Assembly (NCBI GenBank): GCA_964036315.1 | Contig: OZ038508.1 | Span: 46,680,616 to 46,744,615 of the forward strand | Source of the DNA: Acanthosepion esculentum | Taxonomy: Eukaryota > Mollusca > Cephalopoda > Sepiida > Sepiidae | Direction of reading: 5' to 3' | Length of the DNA: 64,000 bases | Part shown: positions 22,830 to 34,019 of the stretch, in pieces | Layout: every line of letters starts with the position of its first letter | Numbering within the stretch: position 1 is the first letter of the stretch | Position numbers and translations under genes: made by a program | Notes under the pieces: model-generated | Told to the model about the DNA's origin: nothing | Databases searched by the model: none | What the model saw: the letters and a program-made list of their open reading frames with translations, nothing else

Positions 22830-22990
22830 CCCAGTCCTCACTTTCCAGTCTTCATAGTGTCCAAAAGCGTTTTCGCTTCGTTGTGGGTGACAAATTATTT
22901 TTACCCTCCAACGCCTCTCTCACAGACGAGATGTCAAATGACTCTCACTGCTTTATCGCTACTTCCATGGAAAGTGATCAAACGAACATG
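22830..22990 (+). mobile_element. Small LINE C-terminal fragment
   Basis: In shifting frames it shows VQKR, CTCTCACAGACGAGATGTC (the SHRRDV box) and CTACTTCCATGG (as in FYRYFHG), the same region as in the LINE tail at 1-700. It abuts the Gypsy remnant. Confidence 0.6.
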
Positions 22991-23039
22991 TATAACACTA
23001 AAAGAATATCGTTTTAGGGGATATTCCATATCTAACGAA

Positions 23040-24140
23040 AAGAACCTTATCAGACCAATCTTTAGCTGAGAAAGTATTAAAGGTTGAAGTACCCAACAGC
23101 AAAAAAGAATTGGAATCTTTCATAAGATATGTAAATTTCTACAGACGATATGTAGAGCGATACTCCAAATTGACAGAAACTTTTGCTGCTTTAAGAAAAA
23201 AAAGAATGTGAAATTTATTTGGACAAAAGAACAAGAAGTAGCATTTGAAAATTTAAAAGCTGTTCTTGCAAAAAAGCCAGCAGTAAAACCAACCCCAGAC
23301 AGGAGGAATAACACCTGACGCAACTGAACACTCCAATTCGGGAATATTAGCTCAAGAGGATGATCCTATTATTTGTCTTTCCAGAAAATTGTCAAAAGCC
23401 GAATCCAACTACTCAAATATTGACAAAGACGCGCTGGCCATAATATGGACGACAAGCAGAAGTCGTCCATTTTTGACTGAAAATATATTCCTACTGTTGT
23501 TCAAATTAGAACCATAGTAGGAATATTTAGAATTCATATTTAATCATAAGAAGGATACACTAACGTCTTCTGGAATTCTAAGTTGGGCCTTAATGTTAAT
23601 GGTATTTGATTTGATATTGAGTACGTGAAAGACCATATCATTACGCATGTAGCTGCTTTGTCGATTTTGAGGTTCATTAGTTCTGAAAGTGAGAAAGAGG
23701 AAGAGAAATTCGAAGATACTTTCTTACACTGGGTCGAAATTGATATTTTGTCGAGAGACAAAATATCTGACTATAGGAAGCGTTACTCCATATTGAACAG
23801 TATATTGTTCGGGATGAAAATAATAAGTAGATTAATTGCTTACGGGCAGAAAGACGTTTGAAAGTGGTTAAACACAAATTTACTGTAGAAAAGGTTGTAA
23901 TTTATCCTGAAGATGTAGTCGTTCCGCCAAAAACAAAAAGGAGTAAAATTATTAAAATTATACATGACGATGTTTATTGCTGAATAACGTCTACGCAAAG
24001 GATATTAGGGCTAAAGGCATAGTGGCCAGGCTATTCTAACAATGTACAAGAATACGTAAAAAGGGTTTTAAAAGTGCATTTGAAAGAAGAAAATTCTGAC
24101 AGGCAAAAACACATACATGGCCTAAAGAGTTGAAAATATG
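23040..24140 (+). pseudogene. Gypsy-type LTR retrotransposon pol remnant
   Basis: With frameshifts it reads SKKELESFIRYVNFYRRYV (reverse transcriptase thumb, near 23095), FIWTKEQEVAFENLKAVL, a decayed TTDAS box, then ICLSRKLSKAESNYSNID and KDALAIIW (RNase H, 23410-23450). DIEYVKDHIITHVAALS follows, then KIIKIIHDD, a remnant of the integrase zinc-binding region with a WPGY block near 24025. This order (thumb, RNase H, integrase HHCC) is that of Ty3/Gypsy pol. No protease, LTR or intact frame was found. The RNase H and integrase catalytic residues are largely lost. Confidence 0.85.
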
Positions 24141-25106
<966 letters not shown>

Positions 25107-25140
25107 AATATATAACTGAGAAAAAAATTTCACTTAACTC

Positions 25141-25180
25141 ATGTTTACTTCAAAGTTTCGTAGTTTCATCTACTCATCAG
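25141..25180 (-). ncRNA. Hammerhead ribozyme core with stems II and III
   Basis: On the minus strand, CUGAUGA (25180-25174) is followed by stem II GUAG/CUAC with a 6-nt loop, GAAA (25059+ side, 25159-25156), and stem III ACUU/AAGU with a tiny loop, then A as the cleavage position (25146). The 10.1-11.1 pair is the canonical G-C. Flanking stem I is not convincingly complementary, so the copy may be truncated. It lies about 300 bp upstream of the Penelope-like RT remnant but on the opposite strand. Confidence 0.55.
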
Positions 25181-25469
25181 AGTAAAACTGCTAATATTTT
25201 TCGATTTCTTTCTACTTTATTGTGGTGCGAGTGCGTTATTTTCCTTCTTTTTTTTATGGGTGCTGACTGAGTGTTGACTTCATTTCCTCTCCCTGTCGTT
25301 TTCTTTTCTTTTTTCCTCACCGTCTCCGGTGACATCTGCTTTATTATTATTGTATTATGGTTCCATTATTGTGTGTGTTTATGCAGAATAAAACTAAAAT
25401 TATATACTAGAATAAAACAAAGAAATTAAAACCATTCATTATTACAAAGACAAATTCTTAAATAAACCA

Positions 25470-26230
25470 ACATGAAGAGTAATAAATCCCACAAAATCAA
25501 TATAGGAAAAATAAGCCAGCAAATTGTATAAAAATATGCACAACAAGTTAACGAGCATACTAATCATAAACCAGTGGAAAAAATACAAAATAAACAATTA
25601 ATTGGTTTAACAACACCACAACAGAAATATGTATTTACTTACAACTAGACATAAAAGTATTTTACTAACCGTCAATGAAATCACATTAAACAATGCATTA
25701 AACTTAGCACTAAACATGACAAAACAATACATAAACATTTCAAACAAAGATCTAAACATTATTAAACACTGAAGAAACAAAATACTACGACAACAAAACA
25801 TGGACAAAAAACGTAACATCAATAATAGAAACATTAGCAATATCGACCATAACTCAATGTATCAATATGCAGCTATGACGGCGCAGAAATATGTGAACTC
25901 ATAGACATATACATCATCAATAAATTAATACATATCATTAATAAAAAAAAAAAAAACATAGGCTTATACAGGGACGACGATTCGTAAGAACCTGAAACGC
26001 CAGAACTACAGAAAAAAGGAAAGCAGATTATAGAAAGCTTCAGCACATTAGGATTTAAAATAAACATAAAACTTCTTAGATATAACATTTTATCTAAACA
26101 AAAACACATATAAACCGTACAGAAAAGCAAACAACAACCCTATGTACATGAACAAAAACTCCAACAACCCTCTTAACGTATACACTCATACAGATTTCGA
26201 CAACATCATGTACTCACTTTCCTTTTTTCG
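25470..26230 (+). pseudogene. Penelope-like reverse transcriptase remnant (YRDD type)
   Basis: Shifting frames read NIGKISQQIV, LQLDIKVFY (motif A region, catalytic D), TMH/ALN blocks, SYDGAEICELI near 25870, IGLYRDDD near 25959 (motif C with YRDD), IIESFSTLGFKINI, LDITFYLNKNTYKPYRK and MYMNKNSNNP. I recall this order from reverse transcriptases found repeatedly in cnidarian and mollusc genomes and related to Penelope-like elements. The GIY-YIG fragment at 6055-6430 would be the C-terminal part of the same kind of protein. Many stops; inactive. The strand is very A-rich. Confidence 0.7.
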
Positions 26231-26586
26231 ACATTAAATGACGTCACTTATTATACTCCATAATTTACCTAGACTTTTCAGTTAGCCTAATGTATATTTC
26301 TTAAATATAAATATTTTCAAATCTAACAACACTTTTACATCTGTTTATAGATAGTTGTTGCAAAATAAAATCTTTACATCTGCCTTGATTGAATCGGGAC
26401 TACTTAGGTATTATGGGGACTACATTAAAATGGTAATTAAGAATGTGGTGTTTTGGCGCATGAATATTGTATAGTTTGTATGGGTCAGTGATTGTGGCTA
26501 GTTTAATATAAGTTCAAGATAAGACAGTTTGATGACCTGCCCTCCCCATCCGCATTTGGTCTTGTTCCACATTTTTGTTTTAAGAG

Positions 26587-26630
26587 AGATAAATATTATT
26601 TGCCTTGATAATCAGAGGACGAAACGCATT
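26587..26630 (+). ncRNA. Degenerate hammerhead-like tail
   Basis: UUGAUAA, a short helix UC..GA, then CGAAACGCAUUGGC, with GCC just before and GGC just after able to pair as stem I. Two core positions differ from consensus, so activity is unlikely. Confidence 0.35.
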
Positions 26631-26684
26631 GGCTACGATAAGTTTTTGCTTTGATGTTCATTCATGTTGTAATTATATTCTTTT

Positions 26685-26689
<5 letters not shown>

Positions 26690-26736
<47 letters not shown>

Positions 26737-26737
26737 G

Positions 26738-26771
<34 letters not shown>

Positions 26772-26805
26772 AGTATGTGCGCGTGCATGTGTGTGTGTGT
26801 TTGAG
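26690..26805. repeat. (TA)n followed by (TG)-rich tract
   Basis: About 21 TA units (26690-26733), then imperfect GT repeats to about 26805. Confidence 0.95.
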
Positions 26806-26881
26806 AGCTGGCGCCTTCACTTATACACCATAGTGTAGATAAATCTAGTGAGTTGAAAGCTTGGATTTAATACAAATTTTA

Positions 26882-27260
26882 ACTACATTATTTACATTAT
26901 TCGGACTATTGTTTTCATCTTTGTCGCCATATTTTGTGCTATGTGTCCTTAAGGACACATGGTACAGTGGATAAAGGCGTTGGTTAAATCCAGTGACAGA
27001 ACCCAAAGAGTGTCAGGCAGTGGTGAACATGCAGGGGGGAATTAACAGGAGATAACTGATAACTGACATCCATTAAACATGGCACGTGGAGCTAGAACAG
27101 TCTACCCCAGTGAGCGAAATAAATGGTTCAGTTCGACATTCCAACCACCTGAAGAAGGCCGGAGCGTACAACGGCCGAAACGTTATAATAAATATGGCGA
27201 CAAAGATGAGGACAATAGTCCGAATAATGTACATAATACCTCATCTCAGAAATATAGACA
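26882..27260 (+). mobile_element. SINE family A (copy 2) with an inverted tail copy upstream
   Basis: The main copy begins near 26951 (GGACACATGGTACAGTGGAT) and ends near 27260 with GTCCGAATAATGTACATAAT. In front of it, 26884-26935 is the reverse complement of the SINE's own 3' tail (ACATTATTCGGACTATTG, TTGTCGCCATATT). The two meet at the palindrome TGTCCTTAAGGACA. A frame at 27079-27324 is a read-through of the SINE body, not a gene. Confidence 0.85.
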
Positions 27261-27398
27261 AATTTTAACTATTTTCACATGTACAACAAACGTCTTTGCG
27301 AAATTGTGTTCCTTTTTAGAATAAAATGTTCAATATATGTAATAGACATAAACATGTCTATTCCTTTTAAGAAGACATGTTTATAAGAAGTGATGCTA

Positions 27399-27400
<2 letters not shown>

Positions 27401-27467
<67 letters not shown>
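27401..27467. repeat. (TA)n microsatellite
   Basis: About 33 TA units. Confidence 0.98.
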
Positions 27468-27470
<3 letters not shown>

Positions 27471-28659
27471 CATAAAGAGAGTGAAACAGAAATCATCGAT
27501 CATGATCACTACTACCATCTAGTTCGAAGCAATGACTGTGATTTGTGATTTTTCAAAAGAACTTATTACTGGGAAGAATTAGCGCAATTTTTTTTTCTGA
27601 CGTCTTTATTCGTCTGTGATACGTTTACTTAATATCGATTTGTAGCAAAATCTTTAAAAGGACTCTTTTGAAAGAAACTCTTGAAAAAAATACGCAAATC
27701 CCTTGGCACCGCTATCAGTCTTTTGACAGAAAGTAGAATTGTTATTTTTTATTTTTTTGACTTTTGGTGTCTGACCCATTTCTTCTTGGGAAGAATTGTG
27801 TGAGTCAGAGAGTGAGTGATTGAGAGAAAGAGAGAGAGAGATACATCAGAATGTCATTTATCCTTAAATTCCTTCCTTCCTCTCCGTCCCTCAAGCCACG
27901 TTCCAGACACCCTCCTTTTCATCTACGACATCCATGGAACAGCCAATTACACAAAAAGTCGCTCGTCATGATTGTTTTTATCCTCAGTTGAACTTGGCAC
28001 TCGACTGAAGAAAAGGTCGTTTGGCTCGCATTTTGGCCTTCTTAAAATCGTGTTGTTTTGCCAAGCATATAAAAGTCTGTGTTTATTTACTCTCTCCAGT
28101 AACGGTGTGATGTACTAGAGGAAAGAACGAAAGAAATACATACAGTCAAGTTAACAAAGATAGCAAATGTTAGTCGATTGCCAGCTGGTGTCCTTGATGA
28201 TATCACTAGAAGAGAACGTTGATTCAAAAGACGGGACAAGTAGAAGAGATATATTGATACGAATGTAACACTAGTAACTTGTATTCAGATTCTCATAGAA
28301 ATTAGAGATTTCTAAATACTTATAGATATATTCAATTCTTTTTACTACTTGCCACATCATCACTTTGCTGATTCGTAGGCTATTTTACGCTTGCGCCGAT
28401 GTTAATTATTTTCATAGCTTGGTAGATTTTTAATATCTATTTAAATTTCGGAATAATATTCGGTTGCAAAAATAATGTTTTAAGAAAATATTGAAGTATT
28501 TTACACACACTTATTCTATCTTATATGCATGTGTAGCAAGATAAGCAAAATGAAGTTACCTTATTTTACATAAAGACAAACGACAACGAATAAGTTCCAT
28601 TGTTAGTTGACATGGGGTTTGGGTGCGATCTTGATTTTGCTTATTGGCAGAATTCGATC
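27468..28659. other. Unassigned sequence
   Basis: No gene or repeat family recognised beyond a short GA tract at 27820-27842. Confidence 0.4.
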
Positions 28660-28682
28660 ACTGATACATGCCTGGCACAGGG

Positions 28683-28715
28683 ATTCGTCCCTGCGCTGGT
28701 AGTATCGCGGCTACG
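28683..28715 (+). pseudogene. Short U4 snRNA-like 5' segment
   Basis: TGCGCTGGTAGTATCGCGGC resembles the start of U4 snRNA (TGCGCAGTGGCAGTATCGTA) with a 2-nt gap and a few changes. The rest of U4 is not recognisable because the minisatellite follows directly. Could be chance. Confidence 0.3.
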
Positions 28716-28835
28716 TCTAGCTATGACTAGCTTGGACAAGCTAGGACCAGCTAAGACCAGCCAAGACCAGCTATGACTAGCTATGACCAGCTCTGACCAG
28801 CTTGGACAAGCTAAGACCAGCAAAGTCCAGCGGCC
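28715..28835 (+). repeat. 11-bp minisatellite (GACCAGCTAAG-like)
   Basis: About ten imperfect units of an 11-bp motif with GAC(C/T)AGC(T) at its core, GC-richer than the surroundings. Confidence 0.9.
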
Positions 28836-28859
28836 CGGGTGGAAACACTCGGGTGCCCC

Positions 28860-29250
28860 CTCCCTCCCCACGTTAAAAACCGACCTTGTGTCACAACCTG
28901 ACTCAGTGGGGGGTCAAGTAGATACCAAGTGTAGTATCTGTCCGCTAACGGATAATCTATATTTCATCTCTCAGTTGTGACTTTGTCTGCGGACAGCGCA
29001 TAACTTAAAATATTATTAAGGGGGTGTCCGGTTTCCGGAAACAGCTGCTCGCGACAATACCCCATAACTGCATTTAAACCCAGCCCAAGACTTTTGCGTG
29101 AATCTGGGCTGGAGTGCACGCGCCCGTTCTCCACGCATTAACCTGACCTTGTGTCACCTCTTTCCAGCGTGGGTCGACAATTAAATACAATCATTTCTCG
29201 GTCTTTTGGCTAAGTTTAGTATCTGTTCTAATAAGCTACATCTGATTCTC
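28860..29250 (+). pseudogene. U2 snRNA-derived tandem segments
   Basis: At 29190-29247 the sequence TCTCGGTCTTTTGGCTAAG, TTTAGTATCTGTTCTAATAAGC and CATCTGATT follows the first 50 nt of U2 snRNA, with about 6 nt missing just before the branch-point-pairing region. A second U2-like piece lies at 28926-28941 (CAAGTGTAGTATCTGT). Before each lies a U2 3'-like block: 28866-28894 and 29129-29157, both ending GACCTTGTGTCAC. The order tail, head, tail, head suggests a tandem of U2-derived units. They are too diverged to be functional snRNA. Confidence 0.6.
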
Positions 29251-29735
29251 TCACTGTCAACTTCTTTCTTTTCTTCATTCATTTTCTCACGGAATAGCAG
29301 TGCCTTTTTCCGCTCTTTCCACGCAATCACACTGGAATAAGTATTGGCAGGGCGTAACGGTCGTCCGAACTAATACATTACGAACTAATAACAATAAGAT
29401 TATTATATGCTTTATTTTTCGAACCTGTATTCTCATCATATATTCACTACGTATTGTGTGTTGTACGCGCAAGAGCTCTTCGTTCTCGGTAGCGTTCATG
29501 GAATTTTGTAGTCGGCTGATTATTCAATCCAGCGTGCTGCCTGGTTCTAACCCTGCTTTCTATGCTTATAATGCCAATTACGAAAGCAACCCCTGAAGAA
29601 GGTCGGATGTTACAACAATTAAAAATATGTAAGTAGCATAACAAAGTGGAGCATGTTAGTCTGAATTGTATAATGCTGATTTCTCATCATAAATTTTCAA
29701 CTGATTAACGGAAAAACTTAAAAAAAAAACTAGAC
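29251..29735. other. Mostly unassigned; retroelement-like tail near 29593
   Basis: CCCTGAAGAAGGTCGG at 29591 resembles the shared CTGAAGAAGG tail of several repeats here but lacks the GAAA half. Otherwise unassigned. Confidence 0.35.
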
Positions 29736-30585
29736 CAGTCATGGGCAAACTGTGACACGCGTGCTAGATGAACCTCAATTGGCTTTCTGAATGACATACC
29801 TAATTTCTTAAGGAAAATAACATTTATTAAAATGGTATTTGCTTCCTTTCGTTCACAATTGTTCACCCACGCACTCTAGTAAATAATAACATATATATAT
29901 ATAATCAATGATGAAGTACAGTATTTCTTGAAGTTTGTAACTATTCGTTGAAGGTAACGTTGTCAGCATTTTAAATCATTGATAATTTTCACTAGGGAAG
30001 ATCATACGTGTAAACATATTTTGCTTCAGAAACAAGGAACATCAATGATAATTATTTTTCTCTAGAGAATGAATATAATCCTTTCACAAATATTTTTGAT
30101 AGTATTTGTTGTGAATATGGATTATCTCCTCTTTGATAATCCAAGCTATAAAAGCTGTACATTTCCGCTTGTCAAGTAGACGAGTAGTAAGATTCTTAAT
30201 TGAATAAATTGTAATGAAAACAGGACAAGAGATTCTGTCTAGTAATCTTTTATTCAAGTAAGAACCTTACACACGTCTACTTGCCAAGCGGAAATGTACA
30301 GCTTTTATAGCGTGGATTATCAAAGAGGAGATAATCCATATTCACAACACTATTATACCAGGATTTCATATTGTTTTTATAAATGGAATCATTTCTCCTA
30401 AGAAAAATATATCGACTTTTTCTCAATTTTAAGGCAGATGCTTATGCGCATGCTCTTTGGTTACGAAAATGTCTGCCGTATCTTTACTGAAACATTACTT
30501 TGATTTTTTTTTAATAATGGTGCCTATCTTATGATGTACTGTTCCACATCCGGCACACTTTTCGAAAAAAGTTTGACCATGTCGG
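29736..30585. mobile_element. Non-autonomous hAT-like element
   Basis: The left end CAGTCATGGGCAAACTGTGA matches the typical hAT terminus (CAGTG.TGGGCAAACT). The right end, inverted, reads CCGACATGGTCAAACTTT. Flanking 8-mers AACTAGAC (29728-29735) and AATTAGAC (30586-30593) agree at 7 of 8 positions, as expected of a hAT target duplication. No transposase is encoded in 850 bp. It carries a nested palindromic LTR pair. Confidence 0.75.
30107..30349. mobile_element. Two short LTR-like sequences in inverted orientation, nested in the hAT element
   Basis: From both sides inward the sequence reads TGTTGTGAATATGGATTATC, TTTGATAATCC, GCTATAAAAGCTG (TATA-like) and TCTACTTG or its equivalent, then an AATAA signal. 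The arms are about 100 bp and nearly identical. Outer ends are TGTTG and CAACA, flanked by GTATT and CTATT as a possible 5-bp duplication. Confidence 0.6.
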
Positions 30586-31576
30586 AATTAGACGAAAGCA
30601 TTAACACTAGGAAAAAGTTAATTATGAATTAAATATATGTAAGAAAAAACGGGAAACTGAAGATTACCACAGAGGTAATTTTATACTCGTATATAACCCG
30701 CATTTTAAAAGTTAAATGGCAAATCAAACACTGAGGGTTCTATAGATAAACCATTACTTATACACGCTTCTTCAAAACGCGATACCACGTAGGAGAAACT
30801 TAGAGTGAACTGAAAGTAAGTACGTCTAACCAGAAACAACAAAAACAAAATGTACGCTATAAGTTATTAGATTTTTTTTAAAAACCTCACTGTATTTAGT
30901 ATTGTTGAACTTATCGCTAACATGTTTTATGGAAATTTACAAACACTTTCGTTCAATTTCGCAAACCAATCGATGAAATTTGAATAAGCTGATACGTTTG
31001 GAAATTGCTTTGACAAAAATCCTAGGTTTAATAATTTCATTAAATTAATTTAATTTTATAGACTTCGTGATAAAAATATTTTTTACAATTACTTTTTTTT
31101 TACTTTTTAAGAGCGAAAAGAAATGCTTAGGATATCTTATTCTTCAGCATGAAACTGGCTATACATAAATATATCTTTCTGGAGCGAAATTCAAACATTT
31201 TCAAAAGTTTGTCCTTGCAATGTGTTTATAGTTCTGGCAAAATGAGTATGAAATGGATTCTTCTATACTTAGTGACTTAAGGAAAAGATATGCAAAAAAT
31301 ATGCATTTTTATTGAATAAATATTTCTTATTTTAATCATTAAATTGTTTTTTTTTTTAATAATTGGAGTATTTTGTATGTTAAATAAGAAAACATTTAAT
31401 TCCCACCACCCAAATTCAATGAAAATTTATTGAACTAAACTACGCACCATAGTAAAGCATCTTTACTTTATACTCCCTTACCTGTTTGCACTTCTCAAAA
31501 AATTTGACTCGCGATCGGTCAGTGTATGAGGATTTTAAAGGATCTAAAAGACGGACTAAGGGAAGTCACAGAATAA

Positions 31577-31578
<2 letters not shown>
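30586..31578. other. Unassigned AT-rich sequence
   Basis: No gene or repeat family recognised. Confidence 0.4.
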
Positions 31579-31664
<86 letters not shown>

Positions 31665-31755
31665 ATATATGTATGTATGTATGTATATATATATATATAT
31701 GTATGTATGTATGTATATATATATATATATATGTATTTATTAATGTATGTATGTG

Positions 31756-31817
<62 letters not shown>
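31579..31817. repeat. (TA)n and (TATG)n microsatellites
   Basis: Two long TA tracts (31579-31653, 31757-31817) separated by ATGT-rich repeats. Confidence 0.97.
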
Positions 31818-31819
<2 letters not shown>

Positions 31820-32036
31820 TACTTATAAACTTTAGTTTCAAGTAAAATTCTTTTTTTATAATAAACTCTATTTTTAGGAATACGTTTTCACAACATCGCC
31901 CACGTGAACCCGACGTCATCGCATTGGAAAACGAAACGCTGATTTTAAAATTCAGTTATTTTGTTTTGATTATTTTTCTTATGTCTATCGTCTTTTTATG
32001 TTGACTTGAATATCGATTAATTATGTTTTAATAACT

Positions 32037-32082
32037 ATGTCCTGAAGAAGGTCTACTAGACCGAAACGTCTGACGTCGACAT
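32037..32082 (+). ncRNA. Hammerhead ribozyme, CUGAAGA variant, all three stems
   Basis: Stem I AUGUC (32037-32041) pairs with GACAU (32078-32082). The core CUGAAGA (32042-32048) has A at the variable position 7, followed by one extra A. Stem II is GGUC (32050-32053) with GACC (32059-32062) and loop UACUA. GAAA is at 32063-32066. Stem III ACGU/ACGU closes around CUG. GUC ends at 32077, the predicted cleavage position. The extra A next to stem II departs from the consensus and may reduce activity. The sequence continues with a repeat body that is shared, inverted, with 3268-3408 and ends in a TA tract. Confidence 0.65.
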
Positions 32083-32176
32083 TGAAACATTAAAACAGTA
32101 AACTTGCATATTCGGATTTTGATTTTTCCTATTTTTCCTCATACTGCCGGAACTATATCCATATATTTGCTTACAT

Positions 32177-32591
<415 letters not shown>

Positions 32592-32654
32592 AATTTCTCA
32601 AATTTAACCTGTAGAAAAAGACAATATTTATAAAAGTAAAAGACAATAGGAAAA

Positions 32655-32705
32655 CTGTAGTAGTTGCTGACGCGTTTCGTCTAATGTGGACTTTTTTCAA
32701 GGAAA
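32655..32705 (-). repeat. Ribozyme-like retroelement tail, decayed
   Basis: On the minus strand CCTTGAAAAAAGTCC, then GAC, GAAACGCGTC and AGCAAC follow the same helix-GAAA-GUC order as the hammerheads, but the CUGANGA core is lost. Confidence 0.4.
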
Positions 32706-32714
32706 AAACCAAAT

Positions 32715-33680
32715 AGGAATTAAGAAGGCAAAAATAACAATAGGAATTATAAAGTAAATAAAAAATAAGAATTAAGATGAGAATAAAAAATAGGAATTAA
32801 GATGAGAATAAACAATCAGAATTAAGAAGTTAGTAAAACAATAGGTATTAAGAAGGCTATAAAACAATAGGAATTGAAAAGAGAATAAAACAATAGGAAT
32901 TAAGAAGACAATAAAATAATAGGAATTAAGGAGACAATAAGACAATAGGAATTAAGGAGACAATAAAACAATAGGAATTAAGGAGACAATAAAACAATAG
33001 GAATTAAGGAGACAATAAAACAATCAGAATTAAGAAGTTAGTAAAACAATAGGTATTAAGAAGGCTATAAAACAATAGGAATTGAGAAGAGAATAAAACA
33101 ATAGGAATTAAGAAGAGAATAAAACAATAGGAATTAAGAAGACAAAAATAACAATAGGAATTAAAAAGGCTATAAAAAATAAGAATTAAGATGAGGATAA
33201 AAAATAGGAATTAAAAAGAGAATAAACAATAGGAATTAATAATAGAATAAAACAATAGGAATTAAGAAGCCAAAAAAACAATAGAAATTAGAAGGCAAGG
33301 AAACAATAAGAATTAAGAAGTGGATAAAACAATTGGAATTACGAAGACAATAAAAGAATAGTAAATAAGAAGGGAATAAAACAAATAGAAATTAAGATGA
33401 GAATAAAACAATAGGAATTAAAACAATAAAACATTAGTAATTAAGAAGAGACTAAAACAATAGGAATTAAGCAGGCAATAAAACAATAGGAATTAAGAAG
33501 AGAATAAATCAAATAGGAATTAAGAAGAGAATAAACAATAGGAATTAAGGAAACAATAAAACAATAGGAATTAAGACAATAAAACAATAGGAATTAAGGA
33601 GACAATAAAACAATAGGAATTAAGACAATAAAACAATAGGAATTAAGAAGAGAATAAAACAAAAGGACTTAAGAAGACAG
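32715..33680 (+). repeat. 26-bp purine-rich minisatellite, about 37 copies
   Basis: Units approximate AATAGGAATTAAGAAGAGAATAAAAC with variants (GACAATAAAAC, GGCTATAAAAC, CAGAATTAAGAAG). A variant order starting CAATCAGAATTAAGAAG recurs at 32813 and 33021, 208 bp (8 units) apart, showing a higher-order repeat. Confidence 0.93.
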
Positions 33681-33840
33681 AATATAACGATTGACATTTC
33701 TTTTAAACTCTTGAAGAGCAAAGTTGACAAGGACGCAATAAAACGAAAGAGATATACATAAGCGAGAAGTACGTTAAAATAAACTCTTAACATAGAACTT
33801 GCGGTTATATCTAGCCAATTCACCTGTAAAATTATGAGAC
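33665..33840 (-). mobile_element. LINE reverse transcriptase C-terminal fragment, reverse orientation
   Basis: The minus strand reads LARYNRKFYVKSLF, RTSRLC and QEFKRNVNRYILS in shifting frames, the same C-terminal block as at 53035 and 57780. Confidence 0.7.
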
Positions 33841-34019
33841 TTTACTGCGCTTCTATTCATAAATTCTAACTACCATGGTGGCAAGACCATCGGAGCAATT
33901 ACCATGAAAGTACGTCTAGAAAAAGAACAGCGGCGCTGCGTTACGGCGGCAGGGAAATGACTGAAACCGAGTTGCCAGACTAAGATCTATAACGTTGCAG
34001 ATTCTTCTTTGTATAGGCT

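Noticed and set aside
29591..29640. CTGAAGAAGGTCGG as another hammerhead
   Set aside because: The GAAA half and stem II partner are missing.
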